DNA of 64,000 nucleotides from Marisa cornuarietis (lineage: Eukaryota; Mollusca; Gastropoda; Architaenioglossa; Ampullariidae): the NCBI GenBank assembly GCA_004794655.1, contig SMMW01000575.1, forward strand, positions 7,388,501 through 7,452,500. The letters run 5' to 3'. Shown piece by piece: positions 51,215 through 64,000 of this stretch (its first letter is position 1; every line of letters begins with the position of its first letter). A program made the position numbers and the translations under genes. Below the pieces are notes generated by a model that saw only the letters and a list, made by a program, of their open reading frames with translations, had not been told where the DNA came from and made no database searches.

Positions 51215-54200
51215 AAGAGAGAAAATAAAACGCGAAAAATATCTATATAGACCAATGTTCCGCACTTATAAGCGAGAAAGTGAGGAGAGAGACACACACA
51301 CACACACACACAGAATATTAAATATAGCACTGATGCACTGATGCACCAAAGCTTCTTCAGCAGTTATGGACATGAAGCCTAAGGTATTAATGCAAACTAG
51401 AAAGAGAAATTTGGTGATAATAGTAACAACATTAATGTGTATAGCGCAATATGCGGTCAAAAGGCGAATTCATTGCTGACGAAAGCCTCTTCGCAGTCAT
51501 TGTCTTACCTCCCGCCCTTTACTATCCGTTGAGTCTGCGGAATGTCGGTGCACTGTTGCCAGAAAACGAAGAAGAGCCCACAAGGTGTCGCGGTTCGCAG
51601 GCGGAAGTAACGTCAGCAACAACCGAACAGCCTGCGCCTGCTGCTCGCGGTCTTCCAGTTCTGGACAGAATGAAAATACGTCAGTTAAAGGCCTACATCA
51701 GAGTAAAATTCATAAAAACGATACTAAGCCGAGCTTATTACAAGTGCTTGTTCTCCAAAATCTGCGTCAATAACTCAACCGTGTTAACGGGTTGAGAGGA
51801 CAGCATATGTTAATATCGCGCACTAGTATCATTAATGTGGCGCACTAACATCATTAATATAGCATACTGGATTCTGTGACACCACAGCTTCGACTTTGTA
51901 CTTTGCGTAGTTTTTAATTTCAGGTTTATATCCCCAAAACGAAAGATAATGAACAGATATTCGATGAGATTTCGTGACCTAGATCTTGTACTGAGCTTAA
52001 TTAAGAAATTTGAAAAAGTACGTCTTTCGATTCTCCACATCTTACTTGAGGTCTCCTCAAAACGGTATGCATGGCACTTAAACAGCAAACCGGTCAGTAA
52101 TAAGCTAGATTAGACACTGGTAACCCCAAGCAACCATCAAGAGCTTATCAGACTTTCCCACGACACGGAGGGTTAAAACTTTCTTTCCTGCAGACAGCAC
52201 ATATTCTTTCATCTTACCCCAGTTCTGATATAATCAACTGCGTAACTGACGATCAGGACAAGACTTGCAACATCAAAGGAGTACAGCAACAGGCTGCGCT
52301 ATTCTTGGTGGCCATCAACGACTATAACGAAATACACGTGTGTGCCATGCAGAGTCGTGATATGTCGAGGAATATCAGAGAGAGGCGGGGAGAGAGAGAG
52401 TGGGGGAAGGGATATAGGAACTTTCTAATAAAACTTTCTAACGACATTGTCTTGCTATCACTCTTGTGTGATAACGAACATGAACATGGCGCTTTTCCTG
52501 ATGTTATACACTGGTGAATGCCTCAAAGATAAACGATCTTTGACTTTCGGATGAACAAGCCTGATGTTGTGAACAGTACTATCTATTGTGATGTGATCGA
52601 GACAGTTGACTCTAATAAATATTTTGGTACTTCCTTCGACAACCAGCTTGAATGGGATGCCAACACTGACATGATCCTCAGTCGAAGACAGCATCACCAG
52701 TACCTCCTACGGAAACTCGGGTCTTTCTCTGCCAGTTCTCTCATTCTCACTCGGTTCTATCAGTCCTTCGTTGAGAGTATCATCGCTTTCTCCTTCATCT
52801 ATCGGTTTCACAAATTCTCCCTAGGGAACATTCTTATCTTCCTGGTTAATATCTGTTCCAAGTTCACTGGACCCAAGCAGAGAAACTCAGTAGTCTTAAG
52901 TAATCTTCAAATCCGTAGGAAGGCATCACGTGTCCTCACAGTTCCTGATTATGTGTTGTTATGTGAGATCTCAGTCTTGCGGTCTGTTCGCAGTTACACG
53001 ATGCCTGTATGCAGAATGAATCGTCACCGAAGTTCATTTATTCCTTGTGCCATGCACTTGATCAGTTCCACTGCCGCAATGTTTGTGTCAACCTGAGGTG
53101 ACCCAATGCACTGTACCTAGTGAACCTACTCTTGCTGTTTATATATATATATATATATAAAGAACGCATAAATGCAACTGTATATTCCTTGCACATAAGC
53201 AGCTGTAAATCTTCACTGTAATAGCCCCTGCAAGTCTCAGCAGTTAGTTTACAACTCGATATGGTACGGACAAATTACTCAGCAGAAAATAAAACCCTTC
53301 TGCTAGTCATCCCAGGTAATATTTATTTCAGTCTCTTCTTTTTTTTTTTTTTTTTTACAGGGAGGATAGTTCATACAGCGTCACATTTAGACCTGTAACC
53401 GTCCATCAACTATTTTTTCCTGCTACAGTGCGTTAACCTCGACGAAACTCAATATCTCTGACATGTCCTATTCAAATGAACGCGCGTGAGCCCCCTGATC
53501 CCTCCCCATCCATCCAACACGCACATTTTTTTTTATCTTGTTGGTAACGTCTCGTGTAACGAGACGAGGGATCAGGTATATACAAGTATACGAAGAAAAG
53601 ATTGAAATAGTAGAACAAAGCTACAAAAGATAAGAAGGAAGAAATGAGAAGGTTAAAGGTGGTCGCCGCTGGAGACTGAGTTGTGTCGGTCGCTGACCTC
53701 GCGGGCTTCTGATCCCCTCCTGCACACCTTCTTTCTCTCTCTCCCCTCCCACTTAGCCACTCCCCTCCCAGTCTTTCCAATGCACTGCACAGCTGTCTTC
53801 GATCCAAGCGCCATTACAAGGCAGATCTCTGTCGATGTTGTCAGGAGACAAAGACTAGAGACTGGATGCTGCAAATCTCCGTCAAATGCAAAGAAATGGT
53901 TGTCAAATAATAATAAACATTGAGTCGACCCCATCTGATAATGGTTTTTAAAAAGGATAAAGATGGATCCTACTCCATTTATTCTCCCCCCCCTCTCTCT
54001 CTCTTTCCCTCTTTGTGTGTGTGAGAGAGAGAGAGAGAGAGGAATTTGGTAGGTGGGCATACTAAGTTCTCACGACCGAGGATACAGTACACAGGTTGCC
54101 TAGCATCTGGCCAACCGAGATTCCTAACGACTGCTACGGTTTATTTTAAAATGAAGACAGTGGTGGGAAGGGGGTGACGGTTAGATTGTGCACGAGAACG

Positions 54201-57200
54201 CGTGTCTGGTTACAGTTATCAGCAAACTCTCATGTGAAAATCTTCAGCATTCCACGGTCCTGTGTCAAATTACCTCTGGCAAGGAATGTTGTTATTAAGC
54301 GACTGACGAATTGTACACACACTGCAATGTCTTGAGTTTGGCATCCACAGGTTGTCCGCAAAAGTGTTAGACTCACAACGTTTTCTTCTACTGATGTGTC
54401 ATCTCCTAGGTGACATTGTCATCTTTACAGGCGTCCCTCTCGCCATAATATTTACCGTACCGAACAAACAATATTGATTTAGTTTAGTTAGTTTGCTCCT
54501 TTCACCTGCTTGGTCGCGCGAGGGTGGTTGGGGTGGGGAGTGAGAAATGAAACACCTGACAGGGCCCTCCATCGCATCAGTATGGGGAGGTGGGTTACTC
54601 TATAGTCTATACTATTTCGGACCAGTTTCTGCTTGTCAGCCCCTATTTCCGTCTCCTTCCAAAATGCTAGAATATTTTTGGCAAGAATCTGTTGAGGAAC
54701 GTCACGTGGTTTAATCATGGCAGCTGACTGTGGCAAGGAGTGGCTCCGAGGTATTTATTCGCTGCTCGTGTCCGGTCAAATCTTCAGGGGCCCCCGGTAG
54801 TGTAGTGGTTAAAACACTCACTTGTCACCACTGCAGTGAGCGACTCAGGGTTCAGATCTCGTCTCGGGACACTCTCTGTATGTGACACCTGTTCGCAGGG
54901 CTGGGCGGCGGGGGTTTTCTCCGGGTACTCCGGTTTCCTCCCCCCTCCCTTTCCCCCCATAGTGTGAAATCACCGCAAGGTGGAAGCACTTTCCAACTAA
55001 ATAAACAAACAACAACAAGGTCAAATCTTATCCCGACTTCTGCTGCTGGAGATTTTCTCAGTTAAGTCTTGGAGGGGTTTTTTGTATTATTATTATTATT
55101 GGTGCCACTACGTGGACAAAAGAATCATTTGGAACTATCATAGGCGTATTTATGATCTTTGGAGGTCGTCTAGGAAAGAAGTAAAATTCAAATTTGTTCG
55201 CCAATAGTTCAGCCCTGCACCTTGACACTAATCATTTAAAGGAAGCAAATATGTGGACGACAACTGTTAAAAAGAGAGAGAGGACAGGCAGAAAAGGAGA
55301 GGGAGGCAGAGACTTACTGCGCGTGGCGACGAATGGCAAGTAGAGGTCACGTGTGAGGAGAGGCTCCGGCAGGTCCCTGAAGAATTCTTTCAGTAGGGCC
55401 CCGATGTCATGTGGATTATGCTCTTCTGTCAACTGCACGTCCTGCCCAGAGTCGAACTCCTCCCTCAGCTGTTGACGCCAGACAGGACAAAGCGGGTCAA
55501 CAAACTTCACTTTACACGTTATACTCTTGGTTAGCCTAACGCTCGTAACGAAGTTTGTTTGTATGTATTACACGGGCAACTTCCACCAATCCATGCTTAC
55601 CTGTTTCACCCGCTTCTTTGATGATCCAACACGAAATATTCCTAGTACATGTAAACCTGCAAAAGATACACGATAAAAACATGCGTTTTAACTGAGTTGT
55701 GGAGGAAGCAGGAACAACTGTATGCCATCTTGTTTTTACTCCTTCAAAATTTTTTCTGACTACAGTAATGCAATACTCTCCAGAACACCATTTCTCTCTT
55801 TCTGTGTGTGTGTGTGCTTATTTTTTTTTTTTTGGGGGGGTGGGTGCGCGTGGGCGTACGTACGCGGGTGCAGTGAGAGGAACATATGTCACACTAACTT
55901 ACTGATCTAATATTATGTTGACTAGCTATGCGTCACACCGACATATATGTCACGATAATATGGTTTCTCATTTTAGCGACATGCCTAAAAGACATCATCT
56001 GCTCTTGTTCTCATTACATCACCCCGACTTCCTTAAAGGATGTAATCACGAGCACCGTGCACAGCCAGATATATATATATATATATCCACGCACAGCGCG
56101 CGCCCACACACACACACTCACACACACATACAAATATTTATAATTATATAATCGCATCACCGTGCTAACCTGGCATTTTATCAACGTAACACCTGTGTGT
56201 GGCGGATCACAGAAGACCGACTAAAAACGAAAGCAACAAGAAGAAAACAAAAGCAAGAACAAACATATAAGCAGCCGGGCTCACCGTAGGTTTCCAGGTG
56301 CTTGAAGCAGGCTTCGACAACGAGCGGAACTTGTGGCGTTGACCCCTCAGCCTGCGACCTCTCCCCCTCTGCACTCGGCATGGAGAGTGACAGAGCGTCA
56401 ATGAGACTGGAACTCGCGTTACGACCACTGTACTCGGACTCCGACAACGAGTCGGAACTCTGCGCCCTCTGTTCAACACCAACAACAGTGGGAGGTAAGT
56501 ATGGGGGGGGGGAAATTTATTTATTTATTTTTGTTATGTGACCAGCAGCTTATTTAAAGTCTACAAAACAAAGGAAACTTTGCAGACTCCCATCAGCATC
56601 CAAACACTTACAAAAACGTGATTCTCCTTCCACAACTTAGCCTCTGTCTACTATTCATAACCGGTAGATAGGAAGCTTGATAGGGAGAACTAACCCTGGC
56701 CGAGTCGTAGAGAGAGTGACGGCCGGAGGGTGTGATACTTCCGTTGTGAACACCATTGTCCAGGGACCCTTGCGACGAGCTACTGGACTTCCTGCAAAAA
56801 CACAATATTTGTCATCATTATTTTTAGGAATTTGCTTGCGTGTTTCGATCATGGAGTCCTGTACAGGGTGAATTCTCTTTGGAATCTCATACCGAACAGA
56901 CTTGCTAACTAAATCGTGAGGGCGAAGATGTTAAGGAGGCATGGAAATATAATGTGGAGGTCTCGGATGTTTACGAGTAGATACACCTATAGCTCCTTAC
57001 TATCCTTTAGTCTGCACGTCCCAACTAAGCAAATCAGTTTAATAAACGCTTAATTTTAGAGTTAGATTCACATTTTTGTCAGATACACAAGTTGCCAACA
57101 GAAATTTATAGAAAATTATTTTGTTCAGTTTTAAATAAGAAAATATCTGCATTCAAAATCAGAGTTCCACCACAGTTTAAGAGAGATCGACCAAGGCGCA

Positions 57201-57627
57201 AGCTCAGAAACGGTCTCTCGCGAGACTTGCTTGATCACGTGACCTGAGTCGGCAGTCCACGAGAAAGGACAAGCTCGGGTCTGAAGTGTTGGGGGAGAGG
57301 AGAGGAGAGTGAAAGTAGCGAAGGAAGCTGACCTGGCCTGGCGGGAAGACAACAGCTGGTCTGCGCTCTCGCTCCGAGTCTGGAGGCCGGGCGTTTCACT
57401 TCTCGCTCTCCTTTTCAGCAGCTCCCGATCATTGGCGATGCAACGGGCGAGCGGAATGCCAAACACGAGGCCGGCTGCTCTTCCATCTGAAACGATTTAG
57501 AAACAAACAAACAAAAATCGCGATTTGTTGAAACGGTAGGTCAAGGAAGCCTTCTCTTCTCGCCTTACCTGCAACTTCCACGACCACACATGACTGTGCT
57601 CGCGGCGGAGGGGTGCTTTCCCCCTCC
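49133..57627 (-). CDS. ARHGAP6: Rho GTPase-activating protein, ARHGAP6-like (5' end incomplete)
   Basis: Exons in gene order are 57627-57569 (tentative), 57486-57333, 56791-56695, 56468-56285, 55656-55601, 55468-55318, 51660-51509, 51064-50882, 50662-50565 and 50054-49133. Every junction keeps phase; about 684 residues are seen. Exon 2 has [16 protein letters not shown], the motif that precedes the GAP domain in ARHGAP6. The RhoGAP domain runs from [16 protein letters not shown] through [14 protein letters not shown] (the Arg finger), [40 protein letters not shown] and [17 protein letters not shown] roughly 300-residue Ser/Pro/Arg-rich, probably disordered tail ends the protein. It should speed GTP hydrolysis by Rho-type GTPases and so act on actin. 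The N-terminus lies upstream, perhaps with an exon at 62.7 kb. Confidence 0.93.
51153..51220. repeat. (GT)n(GA)n microsatellite in an ARHGAP6-like intron
   Basis: About 24 GT units followed by GA units. A second CA run lies at 51292-51311. Open frames crossing them are artefacts. Confidence 0.95.
52545..53100 (+). mobile_element. LINE reverse-transcriptase C-terminal fragment in an ARHGAP6-like intron
   Basis: An open frame of about 180 codons reads [19 protein letters not shown], then [20 protein letters not shown] and [12 protein letters not shown], the order seen after the catalytic core of CR1/L2/Rex-type LINEs. It ends with a Ser/Arg-rich [13 protein letters not shown] tail. The catalytic YxDD part is absent, so it is 5'-truncated. 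It lies antisense to the host gene. Confidence 0.8.
53101..54784. other. Intronic DNA of the ARHGAP6-like gene
   Basis: (AT)n at 53137-53159, a T run at 53337-53357 and a GA run at 54021-54041. Two overlapping minus-strand open frames at 53472-54060 have no protein-like features. Confidence 0.45.
54785..55018 (+). mobile_element. SINE, family B, complete copy
   Basis: A tRNA-like head (GGTAGTGTAGTGGTTAAAAC, A box; GGTTCAGATCTC, B box) is followed by a conserved-looking core with ggttttctccgggtactccg and an A-rich AACAACAACAA tail. A perfect 11-bp target duplication, GGTCAAATCTT, flanks it (54774-54784 and 55019-55029). Confidence 0.93.
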
Positions 57628-57639
57628 CTGCTTGTGATT

Positions 57640-59500
57640 TCACGAACGTAAAAAAAAAAAAAAGGTAACTCTATAAATAGCTCAGGAAATAACTAGCGAC
57701 ACCTACAGGCCGCCTAAACACACAGGTCGTGGTGCATAGTCTGTGGAAGCGTTCGTGCGAATGGGTCAAGGATCGTTTTCCGCTATGATGGTGTGTCGTA
57801 ACACCGGAGGGTTCGTTAGACGATTAACAGTTTATTTTTGCCCAAATCTCGGATTTCGTTCTGCTGACACTTGTCCCGGTCTTTCGTATCATCTGTCGGT
57901 CACCCACCTCGTCTTTTGTGTGCTTCATGTCATGTCCTGGATGTAGTTGTAAAAGCTTTTATACCTCCAGTTCGTTATGTTGTCTCGAAAGCCTTCTGCT
58001 TCGTGAAGGTTTCTAAAGAAAATACGACCTGTCGAGGAGGGGGAGTGAGCTGGGGATGGCAGCCTTTGACATTGAAAAGGCTAAGCGACATTGCAGTTAG
58101 GACAACGATAATAGCGATTCATGTTAGAGTAAATACAGGTATACATCTGTTTTCCAAAAAAACACAGCATCGCTTTTTCTGAAGGACACCATGACAAGTA
58201 AAGGTGACTTGCTAGCCTCAGCCTTTCACAATAAGACAGCATGCAGACACATTTATTGCCCCTTCATTTCAGAAGCGCCCCTATGAGGACGTCTACGTTT
58301 GGAAAAAGGTCCTGCAAACCAGCCGGAAAAAAATACGTGAACCTGAATATAACATGCAACAAGTGAAACATAAAAAAAATCAAGTTCTACACATAAAATC
58401 TAGGCAACGATATTTCAACTTGATGCCAAGCACACCATAACTGAAAGTCATGAAAATGTGTTAACAGAATTTATTTGCGACAACGCAAGCTGGACGAACT
58501 TTACAATTCTTTTATGTTTTGTTTTAATCCTTATGTTAGTTACCCATACTAACTATAGAAGAATGAAACCTTATTTATTTATTTATTTATTTTTGCAATA
58601 AGCTACCTGTCATAGCATCAGCTTAATGTGCACATTTCTAGTTGGAAATGGAACAGGTAGCATACATTTAAGAAGCAAAACTCTATAATTATCTAGACCA
58701 CTCAGTTCATATTTTAGTGTTTGTGGTGGGAAAGTGATGTGGAGAGAGAATGAGACACCAAGTACAAACACAGTGCCTATGAAACCTTTTCGTTGTCCTT
58801 CTTTCTTAAATGATAAAAGATTCCTGCTTATTTCTTGCCAAACCACAGCCACTTTGTATCTTGTTTTAAAGAGTTTATTGGTTTATTTTAACTTTCAACT
58901 GACTTTAAACTAAATCCTCCTTTTAAAAAAATAAATAAATAATGTTCATCTTTGACATTGTTCAGAATGTCACTTATGGTTGTCGTTCTATATGTTTATA
59001 CGTTTCAACTCTCATCTCGGGCACGCTGTTCTTTCTCTGCATGTAGCATCTGTTTACAAGGCTGGCTGCCTTGCCGTGATATAGCCTTATAGTTGCTGGC
59101 TCGGCGTAAAACACCAGCCCCCCACCCCCCGTATACTTTTCAATTTAGTGTTTTCAGACAAACTGCTTGACCACCATTCAATGTAGTTTTACTTACAAGC
59201 TTGTCAGAAAGAGTTGGTCCTACAATCCTAAAAATGACACTGCATTTAATTGTCAAAAAGCCCCCCAAACTCAAAAGTTTTCTTAAAGCTAAATAAATAC
59301 ATGTTTAAAATAGTATTTTTGTCAACTATACATCTCTTAATTGCTAAGGTACTTCAAGATTTGACTTACAAAAACATTCAACATTCAATTCTCAGCTGAA
59401 AACGCACTTGTTTCCTCTGGCTTTTTCTCCATTTGTTTGTTGTGCAAAGTACAAACTTTATTTGTTCTAGCTGTATAGTTTGTTTATATATATATATATA
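57640..59500. other. Probable large 5' intron of the ARHGAP6-like gene
   Basis: AT-rich with a (TTTA)n at about 58570-58590. No exon recognised. Confidence 0.35.
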
Positions 59501-59509
59501 TATTATATA

Positions 59510-59511
<2 letters not shown>

Positions 59512-59562
<51 letters not shown>
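59512..59562. repeat. (GT)n microsatellite next to (TA)n
   Basis: About 25 GT units, preceded by a TA run at 59484-59510. Confidence 0.95.
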
Positions 59563-59563
<1 letters not shown>

Positions 59564-60537
59564 TCGTTTGCCCGCATGAACTCCCTATCGCATCCATCTG
59601 AACACACGTAAAAACACGAAGCCGTGAAGAGAAGGAGGTAAGAAAGGAGAAAAAAGAGAAAAAAAAAATGGCGAGATAAATAGAAAGCGATACATACGTA
59701 TATATAAGTAGGGAGAGAATGTGTAGAAGAGATAGACTGAAAAAAAACCCGTCTGTCTCAGAGACAAGCAGGAACAAGTGCCGCACGTGCACACACAAAG
59801 GAAAAAGAGATGAAAATGTCAATAACAGCACTTTACTTGCAAAACTGATGTGATAAACAGTCTGCTATTTCACATCTAGCCCTCGCTCAAGACGGGGAGA
59901 ATACAATGACAAAACAGCTTCAAGCAAATATGAAGAGAAGGGTACAAAATATTACAGGTACTATCATCTGACGGTATGATTACTGATTGTTTATTTACGT
60001 AGACTCAGCAGGTAATATTAAAATATAATGGCCTTTATTAGGTTCTCTTGCTTGGTTCATCAGTAATGGGTAGGAGGCCCAGCACATGATCAGAGGTTTT
60101 GATACATCAATTACTGAGAGACAGAGGGAAAGCCTGTGTTTCGATGAAAGGGTGCAGGCAGTGAACCTGTAAGAATAGTACCGTGATAATCAATCCAAAG
60201 AAGCTAGAATGAGACTAGACACTGCTAGCGAACTGGCTAGTGAGCGTGCCTTCTGGTTCCGTAGCCTTATTGCTGTAAACACTAGGCTGCCCACTTCTCC
60301 CAGTGAACTTCAGTTCAGACCGCTTCCCAGCATTCCTGGGTATACTACTACAAGCTGCAGCTTATCACACAGTCTCTTGCACACCTGAATTCCGCAACCA
60401 AAACAGAACCTGTTCAAGATGGTTTGCTAGTCCTTCACGCAGCGTCTCGCACCTGGAGACGCAACCATTCGCTGATCCTTTATCTGCCCTCTAATTCCCC
60501 CCCCACACACACACACACACATATCCCACAGAAATTT

Positions 60538-60581
<44 letters not shown>

Positions 60582-61795
60582 ACACGTCACACGTGGCCCG
60601 CATGGCACCTGTTGTGCAGTGAGGGAAGAAGATGTGTGCAGCGGGAGGAGGAAAGAACAGCCAAATGTGTCACGTAGATGTTCCCGCTGTCCCCACTGCA
60701 TGCACCAGAGGCATGCGACACACTGACCGGCGACTTGCATAACAGAGATGCTGATATGGTGGAGGAATGATTTAGTCCACACAAGTACCTGACAATGACG
60801 TCAACGATTTTCCGTTGTCACGATGATATCGGATAATGATGGTGACGTCAGATAGCTTCTTCTCAAAAAGAAAACAAAAGCAAGCCAGCAGTAACAAATA
60901 GTACAAATATCATTTTCGTGGCCCAGCGATTACTATTTAGATTCCTTCTACTGATATTAACCAGTTTCTGTCTCCGTAATTGGCAGGAACTTCAACATCT
61001 TTTTGACTGTAACAAACTGTCGTCAATATTTCGATCTCAAGAGACAGGTTACACGCACTGCAATAGTAACTACCACAACTCGGAACTCCAAAACAAAGTA
61101 AACAGAAAACATACTCCTCACCAATTCCTGCACTGAAAACCAATGCTTAAGGTAATCAGATGCAGACTTCCTCATTTTTCATGCCTGTCGAGATGAAGCA
61201 AAATAAACACTGTGGGCCAACCCATGACATCAAAGGAATTTGTCCTTCGACGAATCTATAAAAAAAAGGTTTTAATCGTAACTGGACACAGCCAATCGTA
61301 TCACTAAGTTTGCAAAATCATATAAAAATTGACAAATTGTTACGTCTCCGACAAAAATAACTTCTATGATAGAGTTATCTCCGCACGTTCTGAACTGTGA
61401 ACTCTTCACTGCATCCCTTTTATTGTAATTATTTTTTTTATTTTTTTTTTTGAAGGAACAAGCTGGTGTCTAAAATATTGTGGCATGTGGTCCCAGCCAG
61501 AGCCTTTGGACCACGGCAGACTAGTAGCGTGGAGGTGATGGTAGAAGGAGTGAAAACATGTCCGACTTCCTGCCTCTGCAACCAACGCACTTGCCGTGAC
61601 TCTTGCTTTTAACATTTATTTATCGTAGGTCCGAAAAGTAACTCTGACTTTCCTTAAAGCAGCGTCACACTGTATGGCGATATCGGAACGAAACTGGTCC
61701 ACATAGTCAAGAGCTAATCGGACCGGCGAGAACAGACAGTTTTCATTTCTCCCGAAACAGAATCAAAAATAAACGACTTTCCCAACACTACCATC
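59563..61795. other. Intronic or intergenic DNA
   Basis: A second microsatellite, (CA)n at 60537-60579, and short T runs. No supported gene. Confidence 0.4.
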
Positions 61796-62063
61796 CTGGG
61801 GCCAGTTGCACGACACATTTCTAATTTTAAACACGTTTAAGCCTGAAATCTATTCAGATAAACAGTTTAAAGCGCACACTACAATTTTAGAATTTTTAAA
61901 ACTAAAATGCTGTATGTAAGATAAAGTTGTTTAAGTCTGGCTTTCCGTCCTGTCAGTACAATTTTTTGTATGTGTTTGTGCAATGCATCAAAATGGCAGA
62001 GAAGAGATTTTGCTTCTTTAGAACAGTTTTAAGGTTAGAAACATGTTGTGCAACTGGCTCCAG
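61796..62063 (+). mobile_element. MITE, copy 3
   Basis: About 268 bases in the same orientation as copy 1. It begins CTGGGGCCAGTTGCACGACA and ends TGTTGTGCAACTGGCTCCAG, so both ends are almost perfect inverted repeats. No coding capacity. Confidence 0.9.
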
Positions 62064-62666
62064 AATAGGTTTTAGCAACCTGTCGAGTGAACGTTATCGG
62101 AAAGACTCTGCCTGTACTGCTGTCAGTTGTACAGATTTATTGCGAATTGCATAATATAATAATGCCACATAATAAATGCATGCATACATACAAGCAAATA
62201 TGCAAACACGCGCGTCACGTTCAAACTCACACACAGCAAACCGGGATTTGTTTCTTTTACTCTAGCAGGAAGACATTTTTCCGCTTGGTGACAGGTCATT
62301 TTCTCTGCAGCCAACTGACAAAGTGGACAACCAACATGCGAGCGACGGGTCGGCAAAAGCGGGTTAACTGATTCGCTACATAATAAACTGTCCCAGTACC
62401 AGGCCAGGGCCACCCACCATTACTTTCCTCCTCTGCGAGATGTCATGGGCTGTAGCAAGGAAGGGGCAGGAATTGCGCGTTTCCGCTTACAGTGGGTTGA
62501 AAACAATTTTTCATTGTGGCTAAGGTACAGAAAGTGTGTTGGCAAAGGCAGGCATAAGATTCCTTGTCCACGTTCCTTTGTCAAAGGAAGGTGGGGTAGG
62601 GTAGGGGGTGAGGAAGAAAACTGGGCGACATATAATGTCATGTCATTCTTGATGTTAACAGCTTAC

Positions 62667-62749
62667 CTGACTGGGCAAAGGTCAGCGAAGATGCTGTCTG
62701 AGGAACGGAAGATGTGTTGACCCAGATCTATGGCAACTGTATTTTTCAG
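62667..62749 (-). CDS. Tentative upstream exon of the ARHGAP6-like gene
   Basis: On the minus strand an open stretch (AIDLGQHIFRSSDSIFADLC) ends at a strong donor (GTCAG|GTAAGC). It leaves two bases that complete an Arg codon with the first base of the exon at 57627. Upstream is a T-rich tract with CTAAT and a possible AAG acceptor. The frame also allows a TACAG acceptor 13 bases further in. There is no homology that I recognise; the call rests on splice signals and phase. Confidence 0.3.
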
Positions 62750-64000
62750 CTTCACCCAGTCATTAGAAAAAACAAATTGCACCCTACTATAGTCCCTTGC
62801 TTGCACACAAAACAACCAGACCTGCAGCATTCATATCAACAGCAGTCCTTTCAACCGCTTCTTTCGGTATCTTGTGAGGCCAGAGTGTTTCACTGCTGTC
62901 AAGGGCTGCCTATTATGTCTGTCCCACGGGATTTCAGAATGACAGAAGTATGTTTATACCCCGGCAGGTTATAGCTTCAAGAAACCTTCTTTTAAAATTC
63001 AAATAAACCCTCTTCCTTCGGGGGATATAAACCTCATTATTTTTGCCATTGGTGTGTGTTACAAACAGTCTTCAACAATTTTCGCAATTTTGTCTCTATT
63101 TTTTTATTTATTTATTTTATTTATTTATTTTTTGTGCACGTACAAATCGTCTCCGCAAAAGAGTAACTTGATAGTGTTAGGCTTGCGGAGCTTAGACATT
63201 GACTACCAGTGTAAATAAAAGATTCGAATCCGCGTGTTTTATTTTAGGTGTACAATTAAAGAAAACTAGAAGGTATGTGAAAAATATCTGTGTATTAACA
63301 ACCGTTAATATATTTAGGTGTGTTTTTATGCGATAAACGTGAAGTTTTTGTGATTTTTGAGGAAAGTGTTTGGTAGGATGAACACCTTGATTAACGTAAT
63401 CTGAGGGACACAAATACAATACAATAAATCTTTATTAATCCTTTTCAGTAAATTGTCTGCCAATGTTACTATTACATAATAGATCAGACATTACATGATA
63501 CCTCAAGTATGACATTAATATAAACATAAATAGACACAAAAGAACAAGAAATACCGGGCGCTACGGGAATGGGACCGGCAGTATGAGAACCTTCACTCCT
63601 AGCCATGATTTTGGTTGTACTGTATGTGTATATGTGGATTGCCACAGGAATAAAAGAGTACTGTACAAATATGGTGCGGTTCTGGACCGGAGAACTCTAA
63701 ACCTATCACTTCTGTCTCTGCGTCTGTTGTTGAATACCTGTCGGAGTGGATGAGAGTCATCGGCTAAAATTGTAGTCAGTTTGTTGTACAGAAGATTGTG
63801 ATTTAGTGTCTCTAAGTCGTTCTGCCCCTCTCAATCACCCCTCCTGCTTTTTTAATGTTTTTGTTCAACTTGTTCCTGTTTTGGGCCAACACTCATGGCG
63901 CTGCATATTACAGAAGTGTAGAATAGTTGCAGGGGTCCTGGGCGGTCATGAAAAGATCTAAGTTTTCTCAAACAGTAAAGCTGTCTATGCATTTTCTTGA
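62750..64000. other. Right end of the window, no gene seen
   Basis: AT-rich, with a (TTTA)n stretch near 63100-63130. Further 5' exons of the ARHGAP6-like gene would be expected beyond here. Confidence 0.35.

Noticed and set aside
51451..51795. 114-codon plus-strand frame
   Set aside because: Antisense to a RhoGAP exon (51509-51660) that has clear homology and splice sites.
53472..54060. Two minus-strand frames of 111 and 135 codons
   Set aside because: Simple-sequence rich (Ser/Leu and GA-run derived), no splice support, inside an ARHGAP6-like intron.
59484..59831. 115-codon minus-strand frame next to the GT microsatellite
   Set aside because: Consists of the Thr-His microsatellite translation and low-complexity Phe/Leu/Ser sequence.

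Overview
This is nuclear DNA from an animal, most likely a mollusc and probably a gastropod. The evidence is spliced genes with GT-AG introns, a eukaryotic tRNA-Asp, animal RPS3, NDK, cathepsin O and ARHGAP6-type proteins, invertebrate-style orphan class A receptors, many CA/GT microsatellites, tRNA-derived SINEs and MITEs. The phylum is an inference; no marker was searched.

Layout. (1) 1-7 kb: a LINE 3' fragment, then a two-exon, very divergent class A GPCR-like gene (+). (2) 7.3-11.0 kb: a five-exon ankyrin-repeat protein (-). (3) 12.2 kb: a tRNA-Asp(GTC) (-), lying between the ankyrin gene and the divergent nucleoside diphosphate kinase gene (+, 12.5-15.4 kb), whose first intron holds a SINE and a MITE. 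(4) 19.6-22.0 kb: ribosomal protein RPS3 (-), head to head with cathepsin O (+, 22.6-29.8 kb). A cathepsin O intron carries a broken intron-less SLC1 (glutamate transporter) copy. (5) 33.8-39.6 kb: a four-exon gene (+) whose exons join in phase into signal peptide, CUB domain and seven-transmembrane class A receptor; this is the most interesting object here. (6) 40-49 kb: gene-poor, repeat-rich. (7) 49.1-57.6 kb, perhaps to 62.7 kb: the RhoGAP domain and C-terminus of an ARHGAP6-like gene (-). (8) 57.7-64 kb: probably its upstream introns.

The genes do not form a pathway. They are a typical animal mix of housekeeping genes (RPS3, NDK, tRNA-Asp, CTSO), a cytoskeletal regulator (ARHGAP6-like) and orphan receptors. 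Exon limits were read by hand from splice signals and checked for reading-frame phase. They were not confirmed with transcripts.
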